This document shows, in pieces, positions 17,586-25,073 of a stretch of DNA of 59,392 nucleotides. Location of the stretch: positions 1 through 59,392 of the forward strand of contig JBDNJM010000185.1 in the NCBI GenBank assembly GCA_041687755.1, in the 5' to 3' direction. Made by a program: the position numbers and the translations under genes. Within the stretch, counting starts at the first letter, position 1; each line of letters starts with the position of its first letter. This DNA comes from JBDNJM01 sp041687755. GTDB taxonomy: Bacteria > Planctomycetota > UBA1135 > GCA-002686595. Below the pieces are notes generated by a model. The model was not told the DNA's origin and did not search any database. It saw only the letters and a program-made list of their open reading frames with translations.

Positions 17586-19601
17586 TCAGGCCGCCGGTCG
17601 CAGGGAAAGCGCGCAGAGCGAGAGCAGCTGACCGAACTGGATCGGCTTCGAAAGGTACTCGCTGCAGCCGGCCGCCAGGCAGCGTTCGCGGTCGCCGGCC
17701 ATGGCGTGGGCGGTCAGCGCAATGATCGGCAGGCTCCAGCCCTCTTCGCGGAGCCGCCGTGTCGCGCCGTAGCCGTCCGGACCGGCATCTGCATGTCCAT
17801 CAGCACGAGATCGAAGGGAGTCGCGCCGGTGCGCGTCTCAGCGAGCATGGCGACGGCCACGTCGCCGTTCTCCGCCAGGACCACCTCCGCGCCGGTGCGC
17901 GACAGCACCCGGGAGATGAGCATCTGATTGTCGCGCCCGTCTTCCGCAAGGAGCACTCGGCGACCCTCTAGCGGCCGCGAGCGCGGTCCGCTGCGACGTT
18001 CGTGCCGAACCTTTCCAGGCTTGTCTTTGGGGCCCTCCGAGGGCAGCCAGACGTCCGCTGCCTGGGCCTCCGTCAGTGGGAGCCACAGGCTGAAGCAGCT
18101 GGCCGCCCCCTACGTCGAGTCCACTTCCAGCCTGCCTCCGAGCGCCTCCGCCATGCGCTGGGAGATCGCCAGCCCGAGGCCGGTTCCGCCGTAGGATCGG
18201 GTCGTCGAAGAATCCGCCTGCTCGAATGGCTGGAACACGCGCTCGCAGCGTTCGGGCGTCATCCCGATGCCGGTATCCACGACGTCGATGCGCAGGAAGC
18301 TCCCCTCGTCGGAGGGCTCCACCTTCGGGCGGACGACGACGCCACCCACCTCGGTGAACTTGATCGCGTTGCTGACGAGGTTGATCAAGATCTGCTTGAG
18401 CCGAGCACCGTCGGTTGAGACTTCTCGCGCGATCTCGTGCGGGTACTCGACGCGCAGGCCGATGCCCCGCCCTTCGGCCCGGACCTGAAGCAGGGCCTGC
18501 ACTTCCTCCATCACCTTGTCCGACGCCACCGGCGCCCTCTCGGTCGTGAGCATGCCCGCCTCGACCTCGGAGAGATCGAGGATGTCGTTCATCAGCGACA
18601 GCAGCGCCTGGCCGTTGCGCTGGATCGTCTTCAGTGCGACCGCCTGCTCTTCGTCCTGCACATCTTGGAGCAACAGATCCGTGAAGCCCAAAATCGAGGT
18701 CCTCGGAGTCCGGATCTCGTGGCTCATGTTCGCCAGGAAGTTGGACTTGGAACGGCTGGCCGACTCCGCCATATCCTTGGCGGTGCGCAGCTCGTTCTCG
18801 ATCCGCTTCATCTCCGTGAGGTTGGTCCTCAGACTGACCACGCCCCCGTCGGACCTGCGCTGATCACTGACCGGGATGGTGCGTCCCGGCAATTCCTGGA
18901 CGTGCTCTCCCGCGCAGCTGCGGTGCTGGGCCAAACGGCTCGCGGCCCACCGGGCCACCGGGCCGCGGCCTTCGGCTCAAGCTCGAGCGCCTTGAGCGCG
19001 TACGCCTGCGAGATTTCCAGGTAGTGCGCCCCCGGCTGCATCGCCGTACTCGACTCCGGGTAGATCGAGCGGTAGACGTCGTTGCAGAGGACGAACCGGT
19101 TGTTCTTGTCGTACAGCACGATGCCGGCATTCATCGCCGCAACGGCCATGTCGAGATGGTTGCGGACCTGGTCCAGCTCGAGATCCCGCTCGCGGCCCTC
19201 GGTGATGTCCACGAAGATGCCGAGCACGCCGACGATCTTCCCGCTGCGGTCGACCAGGGGCACCTTCGAGGTGTCCAGCCCGATCTGCTGACCCGCAGCC
19301 GTCACGTGAATCTCGATGAGGTCGAGCTTAGGCTCACCCGACTCGATGACCCCGCGATCGTCCGCGCGGTAGTTCTCGGACTCTGCTGCGGCCCAGGGCA
19401 AGTCGTGGTCGGTGAGCCCGACCAGTTCCGCGGGCGATTGCCTGCCCGCGAGCTCCGCGAAGCTTTGGCTGCAGCCGAGGTAGCGCAGATCCAGGCCCTT
19501 CCAGAAAACGACGTACGGAATGAGCTCGAGGATGCGAACGAGCAGGTCCTGCTCCGAATCCTGATCGGGGCGACGCGGGAATCGTTCTGGGGAGTCTTCA
19601 T
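17586..19601 (-). pseudogene. Hybrid sensor histidine kinase (PAS-PAS-HisKA-HATPase-REC), frameshifted
   Basis: Sequence order on the minus strand: a PAS domain (LIPYVVFWKGLDLRYLGC), a second PAS (AMNAGIVLYDKNNRFVLCND), a HisKA helix with SNFLANMSHEIRTPRTSILG (phospho-acceptor His), an HATPase with KQILINLVSNAIKF, DTGIGM and GGTGLGLAISQRM, and a REC domain with FDLVLMDMQMP (phospho-acceptor Asp). Three frame changes break it: an 8-base tandem duplication (CCACCGGG twice, 18947-18962), one near 18107-18113 after LEVDST, and a one-base loss near 17778 in the REC domain. The true start is unclear; the ATG at 19601 is in another frame than PAS 1. Intact, it would be a cytoplasmic sensor kinase that also carries its own receiver. 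Confidence 0.75.
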
Positions 19602-19775
19602 GCGAGCCTCGGGGGTTCTCCAGAGGAAATCGGCCAGCCCCTGCCCGCTGCCCGACTCGAGCTCGGGGCCACCGTGGATCGCTTCCGGATCCGGGGACGA
19701 TTCCGCGCCCCGCCCAAGGAGATCCCTCAGCGCGGTTGGAAGCTCCTACTCGATGAGCCCAGAGGCCCACCCGCG

Positions 19776-20852
19776 TCACGCCGGCCGGAAGCGCGCCTGG
19801 AGCTTCAGGATCGGCCGCTCGATTAGGGCGAAGGAGATCTCCGCCACCACAAAGGACGTCAGCAAGGCGAGCGCGATCATCCACGCGCCGGGCTCGTGAT
19901 CGCGCCCCGAGCCGTGCAGCCCGAAGGCCCAGAACACGATCGGGTGATAGAGGTAGAGCCCGTAGCTGATCCGACCGATGCGGCGCAGGGGTGGCGTGGT
20001 CAGCAGGCTCGAGATCGGATTGCGGCTCCCGTCAAGCGCGACCGCCAGCACCACGATGCCCGTGGACAGTCCGGCGAAGCCCACCAGCCACCAGACGGGA
20101 AACCAGTCCCGCAGCGCTGGCTGGGCCATCCCCGAGTAGGCGGCGAACCACCCGAGCCCACCGACGAGCAGCGCGAGCGCCGCCGCCGTCCGGCAGCGCG
20201 TCCGCAGCCAGCCCTCGTGCCAGGCCAAGACCGCCCCCGCCGCCAGCGACAGCACGCGCACCTGCGTCACGATCTGCAGCGTGTTGCGCGCCTCGACGAG
20301 CGGGTGCGTCGCGGTGATCCAGATCCCGATCCCGATCGCCGCCGGGATCAGCAGGAGCAGGGCGACGCGCTTCGCCCACTGCGGTCCGGCGACATAGATG
20401 ATCGCCGGCCAGAACATATAGAAGTGCTCCTCGACGCAGAGCGACCAAGTGTGCGTCAGCGGGGAGAACCCGCGATGCTCGACGAACCAGAAGTTCGCGA
20501 GGTAAGTCGCCACCCAGGGCAGCTCGGGCCCCGGCCGCACAAACGCGAGCACGCCGACGGTCAGATAGAAGATCGGGAAGATCCGCAGGCACCGTCGCAT
20601 CAGGAAGTTCTTCAGCGGCCAGCCGCGCGCCTGGTCCACTAGGAGGATGCGCGTGATCAGGAAGCCGGACAGGACGAAGAAGATGTCCACGCCCAGATAG
20701 CCCGGCTGCAAGTAGAGCCGGACGCGGCCGTACCAGCTCGGCAGGCCCGCGATCGGCACGTGCTGCAAGAGAACGAGCAACACGGCGATGCCGCGCAGCC
20801 CGTCCAAGCTCGGAAGGGGGTCCTTCGTAGTTCCTGCGGGCGGTTCGGCCAA
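19776..20852 (-). CDS. Acyltransferase 3 family membrane protein (OafA/YrhL-like)
   Basis: Integral inner-membrane acyltransferase that moves acyl groups, often acetyl, onto sugars of lipopolysaccharide or other envelope glycans. The 358-residue protein begins with the family signature SLDGLRGIAVLLVLLQH, has the GVDIFFVLSGFLITRILL motif, the catalytic-region TWSLCVEEHFYMFWP (SLxVEEQFY) and about ten membrane segments, ending in YGLYLYHPIVFWAFG and a C-terminal segment with FALIERPILKL. Length agrees with the minimal family without an extra SGNH domain. It stands between the broken histidine kinase and the Dps gene and has no obvious glycan partner gene here. Confidence 0.9.
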   Translation of the reverse strand: MAEPPAGTTKDPLPSLDGLRGIAVLLVLLQHVPIAGLPSWYGRVRLYLQPGYLGVDIFFVLSGFLITRILLVDQARGWPLKNFLMRRCLRIFPIFYLTVGVLAFVRPGPELPWVATYLANFWFVEHRGFSPLTHTWSLCVEEHFYMFWPAIIYVAGPQWAKRVALLLLIPAAIGIGIWITATHPLVEARNTLQIVTQVRVLSLAAGAVLAWHEGWLRTRCRTAAALALLVGGLGWFAAYSGMAQPALRDWFPVWWLVGFAGLSTGIVVLAVALDGSRNPISSLLTTPPLRRIGRISYGLYLYHPIVFWAFGLHGSGRDHEPGAWMIALALLTSFVVAEISFALIERPILKLQARFRPA

Positions 20853-21085
20853 GCCGGGATCCTAGCAGCCGCCCGGGAACCGCCGCGTGCGCCATAGGAA
20901 CCAGCCCGAGAGCGCGGGACCTTGCAGCTCCGTCCGTCGCGCCGTCGGTTGGCGTCCCTGCGGATGCTGGGGGGGGGGGAGCGGCTCGGCCGCGAGCGGT
21001 GCGCGCACCCACCCCGCACCGGCCGCGCTGCACCCCGGAGCGGTGCGGGTGCGTGAATCCCGATGGGGCCTCGAGCCCCCGAAGC

Positions 21086-21107
21086 GATCGGGTGCCTAGA
21101 CCCGATC
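21086..21107. promoter_or_regulatory. Perfect inverted repeat upstream of the Dps gene
   Basis: GATCGGGT (21086-21093) and ACCCGATC (21100-21107) form a perfect 8-base inverted repeat with a six-base centre. A GGGGC/GCCCC hairpin lies just before it (21065-21079). It sits about 115 bases upstream of the Dps start. It may be an operator for the Dps promoter or a leader hairpin; nothing in the sequence decides between them. Confidence 0.35.
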
Positions 21108-21192
21108 TACGGGTGCGACGGACTTGGCACCGTGCTGGAAATCAGACCTAAACACCTTTCCTGATAATGCCTTACGATTCTAGAGGAACGGC

Positions 21193-21208
21193 TTGGCACG
21201 CTGCGTGC
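21193..21208 (+). promoter_or_regulatory. Sigma-54-like promoter motif at the Dps start
   Basis: TTGGCACGCTGCGTGC matches the -24/-12 consensus TGGCAC-N5-TTGC at all but one position, with the right GG-to-GC spacing. The -12 GC lies only 13 bases before the ATG at 21221, so a transcript from here would be almost leaderless, or the true start would be the in-frame ATG at 21269. That conflict keeps the confidence low. Confidence 0.25.
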
Positions 21209-21220
21209 AAGTGTTCGGGC

Positions 21221-21793
21221 ATGAACGCTACGAAAGAGAAAGACCGACAGCTCACCCCGAAACCCTTCATGACCGCCCCCGAAGAGGGAAAGGCCGTCCA
21301 AAATAACGAGGCCCTGCCCGAGACCGAATATAGCCTGCCAAGTGAAGTTCGCGCCGTCGTCCGCAACGACCTGCAGGCCCTGCTGTCCGAGTTGCTGATG
21401 CTCGCCGCCCAGATGAAGCAGGGGCACTGGAACCTGCGCGGCGGCCAGTTCCACTCGATCCACCTACAGCTCGACGACATCGTCGCCTCCCTGCGAACGC
21501 ACGTCGACGAAGTCGCCGAGCGCATTTCGACCCTGGGATTCACCGCCGATGGCCGCATCGGGGCGACCCATGAGAACTCCACGATCGCCGAGTTTCCCGG
21601 CGGGCTGGTGCCCGTCAATGAGACCGTCGGCGTGCTCTCCACGCACCTCAACCGGTTCAACCGCGACGCCCGGCAGCGCCTAAACACGCTGGGGGACAGC
21701 GACCCGATCAGCGAAGACCTAGTTATCGGCGTCATCGCGGAGCTCGAGAAGCATCAGTGGATGCTGCGCTCGCAGCTGCGCCAGGTGAAGTAA
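21221..21793 (+). CDS. dps: Dps-family ferritin-like DNA-protection protein
   Basis: Dps proteins form 12-subunit cages that oxidise and store iron using peroxide and protect DNA. The 190-residue protein holds the family core: NDLQALLSELLMLAAQMKQG, HWNLRGGQFHSIHLQLDDIV with the ferroxidase His and Asp ligands, and HVDEVAERISTLGF. The N-terminal extension of about 40 polar residues (to LPSEVRAVV) is longer than in minimal Dps and contains several Lys that could bind DNA. The ATG at 21221 (MNATKEK) is chosen; the upstream frame lacks a good signal. A sigma-54-like motif and a hairpin lie upstream. The small membrane-protein gene follows 64 bases later. Confidence 0.88.
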   Translation: MNATKEKDRQLTPKPFMTAPEEGKAVQNNEALPETEYSLPSEVRAVVRNDLQALLSELLMLAAQMKQGHWNLRGGQFHSIHLQLDDIVASLRTHVDEVAERISTLGFTADGRIGATHENSTIAEFPGGLVPVNETVGVLSTHLNRFNRDARQRLNTLGDSDPISEDLVIGVIAELEKHQWMLRSQLRQVK

Positions 21794-21857
21794 GGCGCCC
21801 AAAGCTGCGCTTGCGGACCCGCCCGCTCCACGTCTCCGGCCCCGACACACGACCACG

Positions 21858-22085
21858 ATGAAGATCCCGACCCCAGACGACCTCGCTGACACCGAGCCCC
21901 TCGCCCCCGAAGTCCCCTCGACGCCCGGCCGCGACATTTCGCGCTCTGCCAGCCGGTACTACGTCGCCATCGGAGTGCTCGCCGCCGTCGTCGCCCTGGG
22001 CATTGTCGGTGCCGCCTGGCTGAGCTCGGCGTCCCCCGAAGAGGCTCTCGCAACAACCCCTCCGAGCGCGACGACGGGTCACTAG
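21858..22085 (+). CDS. Small single-span membrane protein, unknown function
   Basis: The 75-residue protein has an acidic, Pro-rich N-terminus (MKIPTPDDLADTEPLAPEVP), one membrane helix (YYVAIGVLAAVVALGIVGAAW, about residues 34-54) and a short polar tail. It follows the Dps gene by 64 bases and precedes a strong terminator, so the two genes probably share a transcript. No family is recognised. Reality is supported by the clear membrane segment and the position, not by homology. Confidence 0.5.
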   Translation: MKIPTPDDLADTEPLAPEVPSTPGRDISRSASRYYVAIGVLAAVVALGIVGAAWLSSASPEEALATTPPSATTGH

Positions 22086-22152
22086 GTGCCCCAGGGAACT
22101 GCGGTCACCCGACCGCCATCGGCCTCCCGCTCGCTCACCTTGTGTCCGAAGC

Positions 22153-22189
22153 AACGGGCGCGTTGACCCCTGCGGTCGACGCGCCCGTT
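22153..22189. terminator. Bidirectional hairpin terminator between the small membrane protein and pilT
   Basis: AACGGGCGCGTTGACC pairs with GGTCGACGCGCCCGTT around the loop CCTGC; 15 Watson-Crick pairs and one G-T. TTCTT follows on the plus strand. It lies between two convergent genes (plus-strand gene ending 22085, pilT ending 22225). Confidence 0.75.
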
Positions 22190-22224
22190 CTTCATGGTCC
22201 GGGGGGAGCGAGCCCCTGACGGAC

Positions 22225-23607
22225 TCAGCGGCGGTTTTTCTTGAACTCGTCGAACGGGTCGACATAGCCGCCACCGCCGCCGCCAGCTTCCGGAGCCGGG
22301 GGCGCGGCCGGAGGCGTCGGAGCAGGCCGTGCCGCCGCAGCACGCGGGGGCGCGGTGTCGAGCGGTGCCCCCGGCGGCCGGCCGGTCGGCAGAGCGCCGC
22401 GCGGCGCCGCTCCCGGCGCGCGGCCGGCCGGTGTGCCGAGGCTCGGGCGCCCCGTCTTCAGGCCCGCACCGGGAACGCCCGGCGCGGCGGCCGCGGGAGC
22501 CGGGTCCGGAGCCCCGACCCTCAGCACACTGAGGTCCAGCTCGATCTCGTTCTGGGAGAACTTGGTGACCAGGTCCTCCTTGTTGACGGCTTTGACGTAC
22601 GCCTCGACCGGATCCACGACCCCCTCGAGCACGAACTCCAGCAGGGAATCGTTTAGCAGGCGCATACCGAGCTTGCCGCCCGTTTGCATCGCGCTGACGA
22701 GCTGGTGCGTCTTGCCCTCGCGGATGTTCGAGCTGACCGCGGTGTTGCCGATGAGGATCTCGAGCGCCGCAACGCGGCCCTTCGGCTTCTTCTTGCACAG
22801 GGTCTGCGCGATCACCCCCTTGAGCGAGCTGGCCAGCATCGTGCGGATCTGCGACTGACGGTCGGCCGGGAACTGATCGATGATCCGATCCACGGTCGAC
22901 GGCGCGGTACTGGTGTGCAGAGTGCCGAACACCAGGTGCCCCGTTTCGGCGGTCTCGATCGCGATCTCGATCGTCTCGAGGTCGCGCATCTCACCGACCA
23001 GCACGATGTCCGGATCCTCGCGCAGAGCGGCACGCAGGGCGCGCTTGAAGCTCTGGGTGTGCTTGTGCACCTCGCGCTGGTTGATCAGACAGCGCTGATT
23101 CTTGTGCACGAACTCGACCGGATCCTCCACCGTGATGATGTGGTCGGTGCGGTTCTTATTGATGTGGTCGACCATCGCCGCAAGCGTCGTCGACTTGCCG
23201 CTGCCGGTCGGCCCCGTGACCAGCACAAGCCCCTTCGACAGGTAGCACAGATCGGTTACAGCCTTTGGCAGGTTCAACTGCTCGGCCGTCAACACCTCGT
23301 CGGGGATCTGGCGGATCACCGCGCCCGGGCCCTTGCGATCCATGAACAGGTTCGCGCGGAAGCGCGCCAGTCCCTCGATCTCGTACGCGAAGTCCGTGTC
23401 CCACTCGGAGAAGAACTGGTCCTGGTTGCGCTGAGGCGTGATCTCCTCGAAGATCTGCTCGAGGCGATCGGCCTGTAACTCGTCCTGACCCGGAATATCG
23501 ATGATCTCGCCGTGCAGGCGGAACTTCGGAACGGCTCCCGAACTCATGTGAAGGTCAGAGGCGCCTTCGGAAACCATCAGGCGAAACAGGTCGTCGATCC
23601 AAGCCAT
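22225..23607 (-). CDS. pilT: Type IV pilus retraction ATPase PilT, with a Pro/Ala/Gly-rich tail
   Basis: Hexameric cytoplasmic ATPase of the PilT/PilU group, which powers pilus retraction and twitching. The 460-residue protein has the N-terminal PilT domain (SEGASDLHMSSGAVPKFRLH), Walker A GPTGSGKST (about 132-140), the Asp box and Walker B region (ALREDPDIVLVGEMRD), the His box (ETGHLVFGTLHTSTA) and the C-terminal AIRAQ-like region (GKTHQLVSAMQTGGKLGMRL). After about residue 360 it continues about 100 residues as a low-complexity Pro/Ala/Gly/Arg tail ending YVDPFDEFKKNRR, absent from usual PilT proteins. The start at 23607 (MAWIDDLF) fits the family start. No other pilus gene is present in the window. 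Confidence 0.93.
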   Translation of the reverse strand: MAWIDDLFRLMVSEGASDLHMSSGAVPKFRLHGEIIDIPGQDELQADRLEQIFEEITPQRNQDQFFSEWDTDFAYEIEGLARFRANLFMDRKGPGAVIRQIPDEVLTAEQLNLPKAVTDLCYLSKGLVLVTGPTGSGKSTTLAAMVDHINKNRTDHIITVEDPVEFVHKNQRCLINQREVHKHTQSFKRALRAALREDPDIVLVGEMRDLETIEIAIETAETGHLVFGTLHTSTAPSTVDRIIDQFPADRQSQIRTMLASSLKGVIAQTLCKKKPKGRVAALEILIGNTAVSSNIREGKTHQLVSAMQTGGKLGMRLLNDSLLEFVLEGVVDPVEAYVKAVNKEDLVTKFSQNEIELDLSVLRVGAPDPAPAAAAPGVPGAGLKTGRPSLGTPAGRAPGAAPRGALPTGRPPGAPLDTAPPRAAAARPAPTPPAAPPAPEAGGGGGGYVDPFDEFKKNRR

Positions 23608-24324
23608 GGTAGAGCGGGGGTGCAGCGGGAAGGTGCGAACAGCGAACTTGGCGACTCTGGCTGGAGCCGCAGATTCCCCCTGTTTCGGCCCCGGCCCGGC
23701 CATTCTTGAGCCGGACTGGGACTCCCGTGCCTCAAGCCTGGATTGCCAAGCGCAACAGAGCGCTCGCCGCCAAGGCGAGCGGCCCCGCCAAAGCATTCCC
23801 CTGGCGCACCCAAGCCGAGGACGACCTGGCACGCTGCGCCCGACAAACCGCCGGCTTGCCCGCTTGCTCCCTGCGACTCGCCGCGGCCGCGACGCGCTAG
23901 CCCACCCGGGAGTTCACCGACCCCCGCGACGCTCGCCCCAGCGGCGAGTTCTGGGGGGGGGACGGTGGGAGCGAGTTTCTGGGGTTCCGATGAAACGGGA
24001 GGAGCTTGGTGGGGTCCCCCAAGGGTGGGCGGGGGCTGTGGATGGCCCAACCTCTCGTTGTTGCGCCCCCGGACCGGCGTCCTTTCAATGGAGACCGCTC
24101 GCGTATGCCGCGTCGCGGATGTCAGCGCTAGGAACGACGGTGCTCGGGAAGCGGAGCGTGGCGCCGTCCGCACCCAGAGTCTTGAGTTCGAGCAGCTGAA
24201 GCTAGGAGGGACGCAGGCCGTCATGTTCACGCGCGCCGATACGATGTGAGTGCGCCGACGCGGGGGCCCAGCTCCACAAGATCGGCAGAACCTCCGCCTT
24301 CACATCCGTCGATTTCGTACCGCC
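23608..24324. other. Long intergenic region carrying a dispersed GC-rich repeat
   Basis: These 717 bases lie between the divergent pilT and the DUF4136-like lipoprotein gene. They contain a nine-G run near 23955 followed by further G runs, and one copy of a repeat found also at 41464 and 47561. Overlapping long frames on both strands show no domain and have no credible start; I see no gene. Confidence 0.45.
24011..24052 (+). repeat. Dispersed GC-rich repeat, copy 1
   Basis: Contains GGTCCCC, then the core GGGTGGGCGGGGGC (24023-24036), then TGTGGATGGCCCAACC. The same core with similar flanks occurs at 41476-41489 (minus strand) and 47574-47587 (plus strand). Here it lies 270-310 bases upstream of a lipoprotein start. 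Confidence 0.5.
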
Positions 24325-24906
24325 ATGCGCACCGTGCTCGCGAACCTCTTACTCCGTCAGGGCTGCGCCCGTCGTCCGCTCACCGCCAAGTGCATCGCCG
24401 CTGCGGCGCTCTTGATCCTGCCGAGCCTTACGGCCTGTAGCGGCGTGCGGACCAGCGGCAACCCCGACTTCAGCCTCGGGGCCGCCTCGACCTATGCCTG
24501 GTCGCCAACCTCGCCCAGCGAGGGTTCGAACGACGCCGAGTTGCCCTGGGACGAGTTCGCGTCGGCGATTGGCGATGGACTGCGGGCGCGCGGGCTCGAG
24601 GCGGTCTCCGCCGCCGAGGCCGACGTGCTCGTGCTGCTCGATCTTGCAATTCAGGAGCGGCTGAAGAACAACGACCCCTACTTCAATCTGGTCGTCGCCG
24701 AGCGCTACGAGGAGGGCCTCCTGACCCTCGAACTGCAGCGGCGCGGCAAGCCCGAGGACAACTGGATCGGGGAACGCCGCCACCGACTGCGCACAACCGC
24801 CGAGACCTTCGGTGGCGGGCTCAGCACGGACTGGAACAAGCTGGACGGACCCCGCGATTGGCGCGTCGCGGAACTTGTCGAGCAGACGCTGAGCCGCCTG
24901 CCCTAG
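24325..24906 (+). CDS. DUF4136-like lipoprotein
   Basis: The start at 24325 gives a basic N-terminus, a hydrophobic stretch and the lipobox LTAC (AAAALLILPSLTAC), then NPDFSLGAASTYAWSP, which is the typical opening of DUF4136 lipoproteins (D-[FY]-x-x-[YF]-x-T-Y-x-W). The body reads GDGLRARGLEAVSAAEADVL and then a beta-rich stretch, also typical. Its 193 residues match the family size. DUF4136 proteins are outer-membrane or periplasmic lipoproteins of unknown function. The gene is single; no partner is apparent. The in-frame sequence upstream of 24325 adds no signal and is not counted. Confidence 0.8.
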   Translation: MRTVLANLLLRQGCARRPLTAKCIAAAALLILPSLTACSGVRTSGNPDFSLGAASTYAWSPTSPSEGSNDAELPWDEFASAIGDGLRARGLEAVSAAEADVLVLLDLAIQERLKNNDPYFNLVVAERYEEGLLTLELQRRGKPEDNWIGERRHRLRTTAETFGGGLSTDWNKLDGPRDWRVAELVEQTLSRLP

Positions 24907-25073
24907 GGTCCCGCCGGGGGCCAGGGCTGGCGGCCGCGACGCGCGGCTTAGGCCGAGAGCAGGTCGCTGCGCGCGCCCGAGCATGTCGTGCAGCTCTAGC
25001 GCGGGACGCAACGAGCCCCCCGCGCGACGTCGAGAGTTCGGTCCGGGCCTCAGCCGCCGCGAGCCCGCGTCAC

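Larger units (their letters stand above)
20853..21220. other. Divergent promoter region between acyltransferase and Dps genes
   Basis: These 368 bases hold a nine-G run near 20967, a hairpin at 21086-21107, and a GATAAT -10-like hexamer at 21163-21168. Two copies of TTGGCAC occur at 21124-21130 and 21193-21199. No gene is visible. Confidence 0.4.

Noticed and set aside
23941..24000. G-quadruplex near 23950
   Set aside because: G runs are present, but the loops are long and uneven, and such runs are common in this GC-rich DNA.
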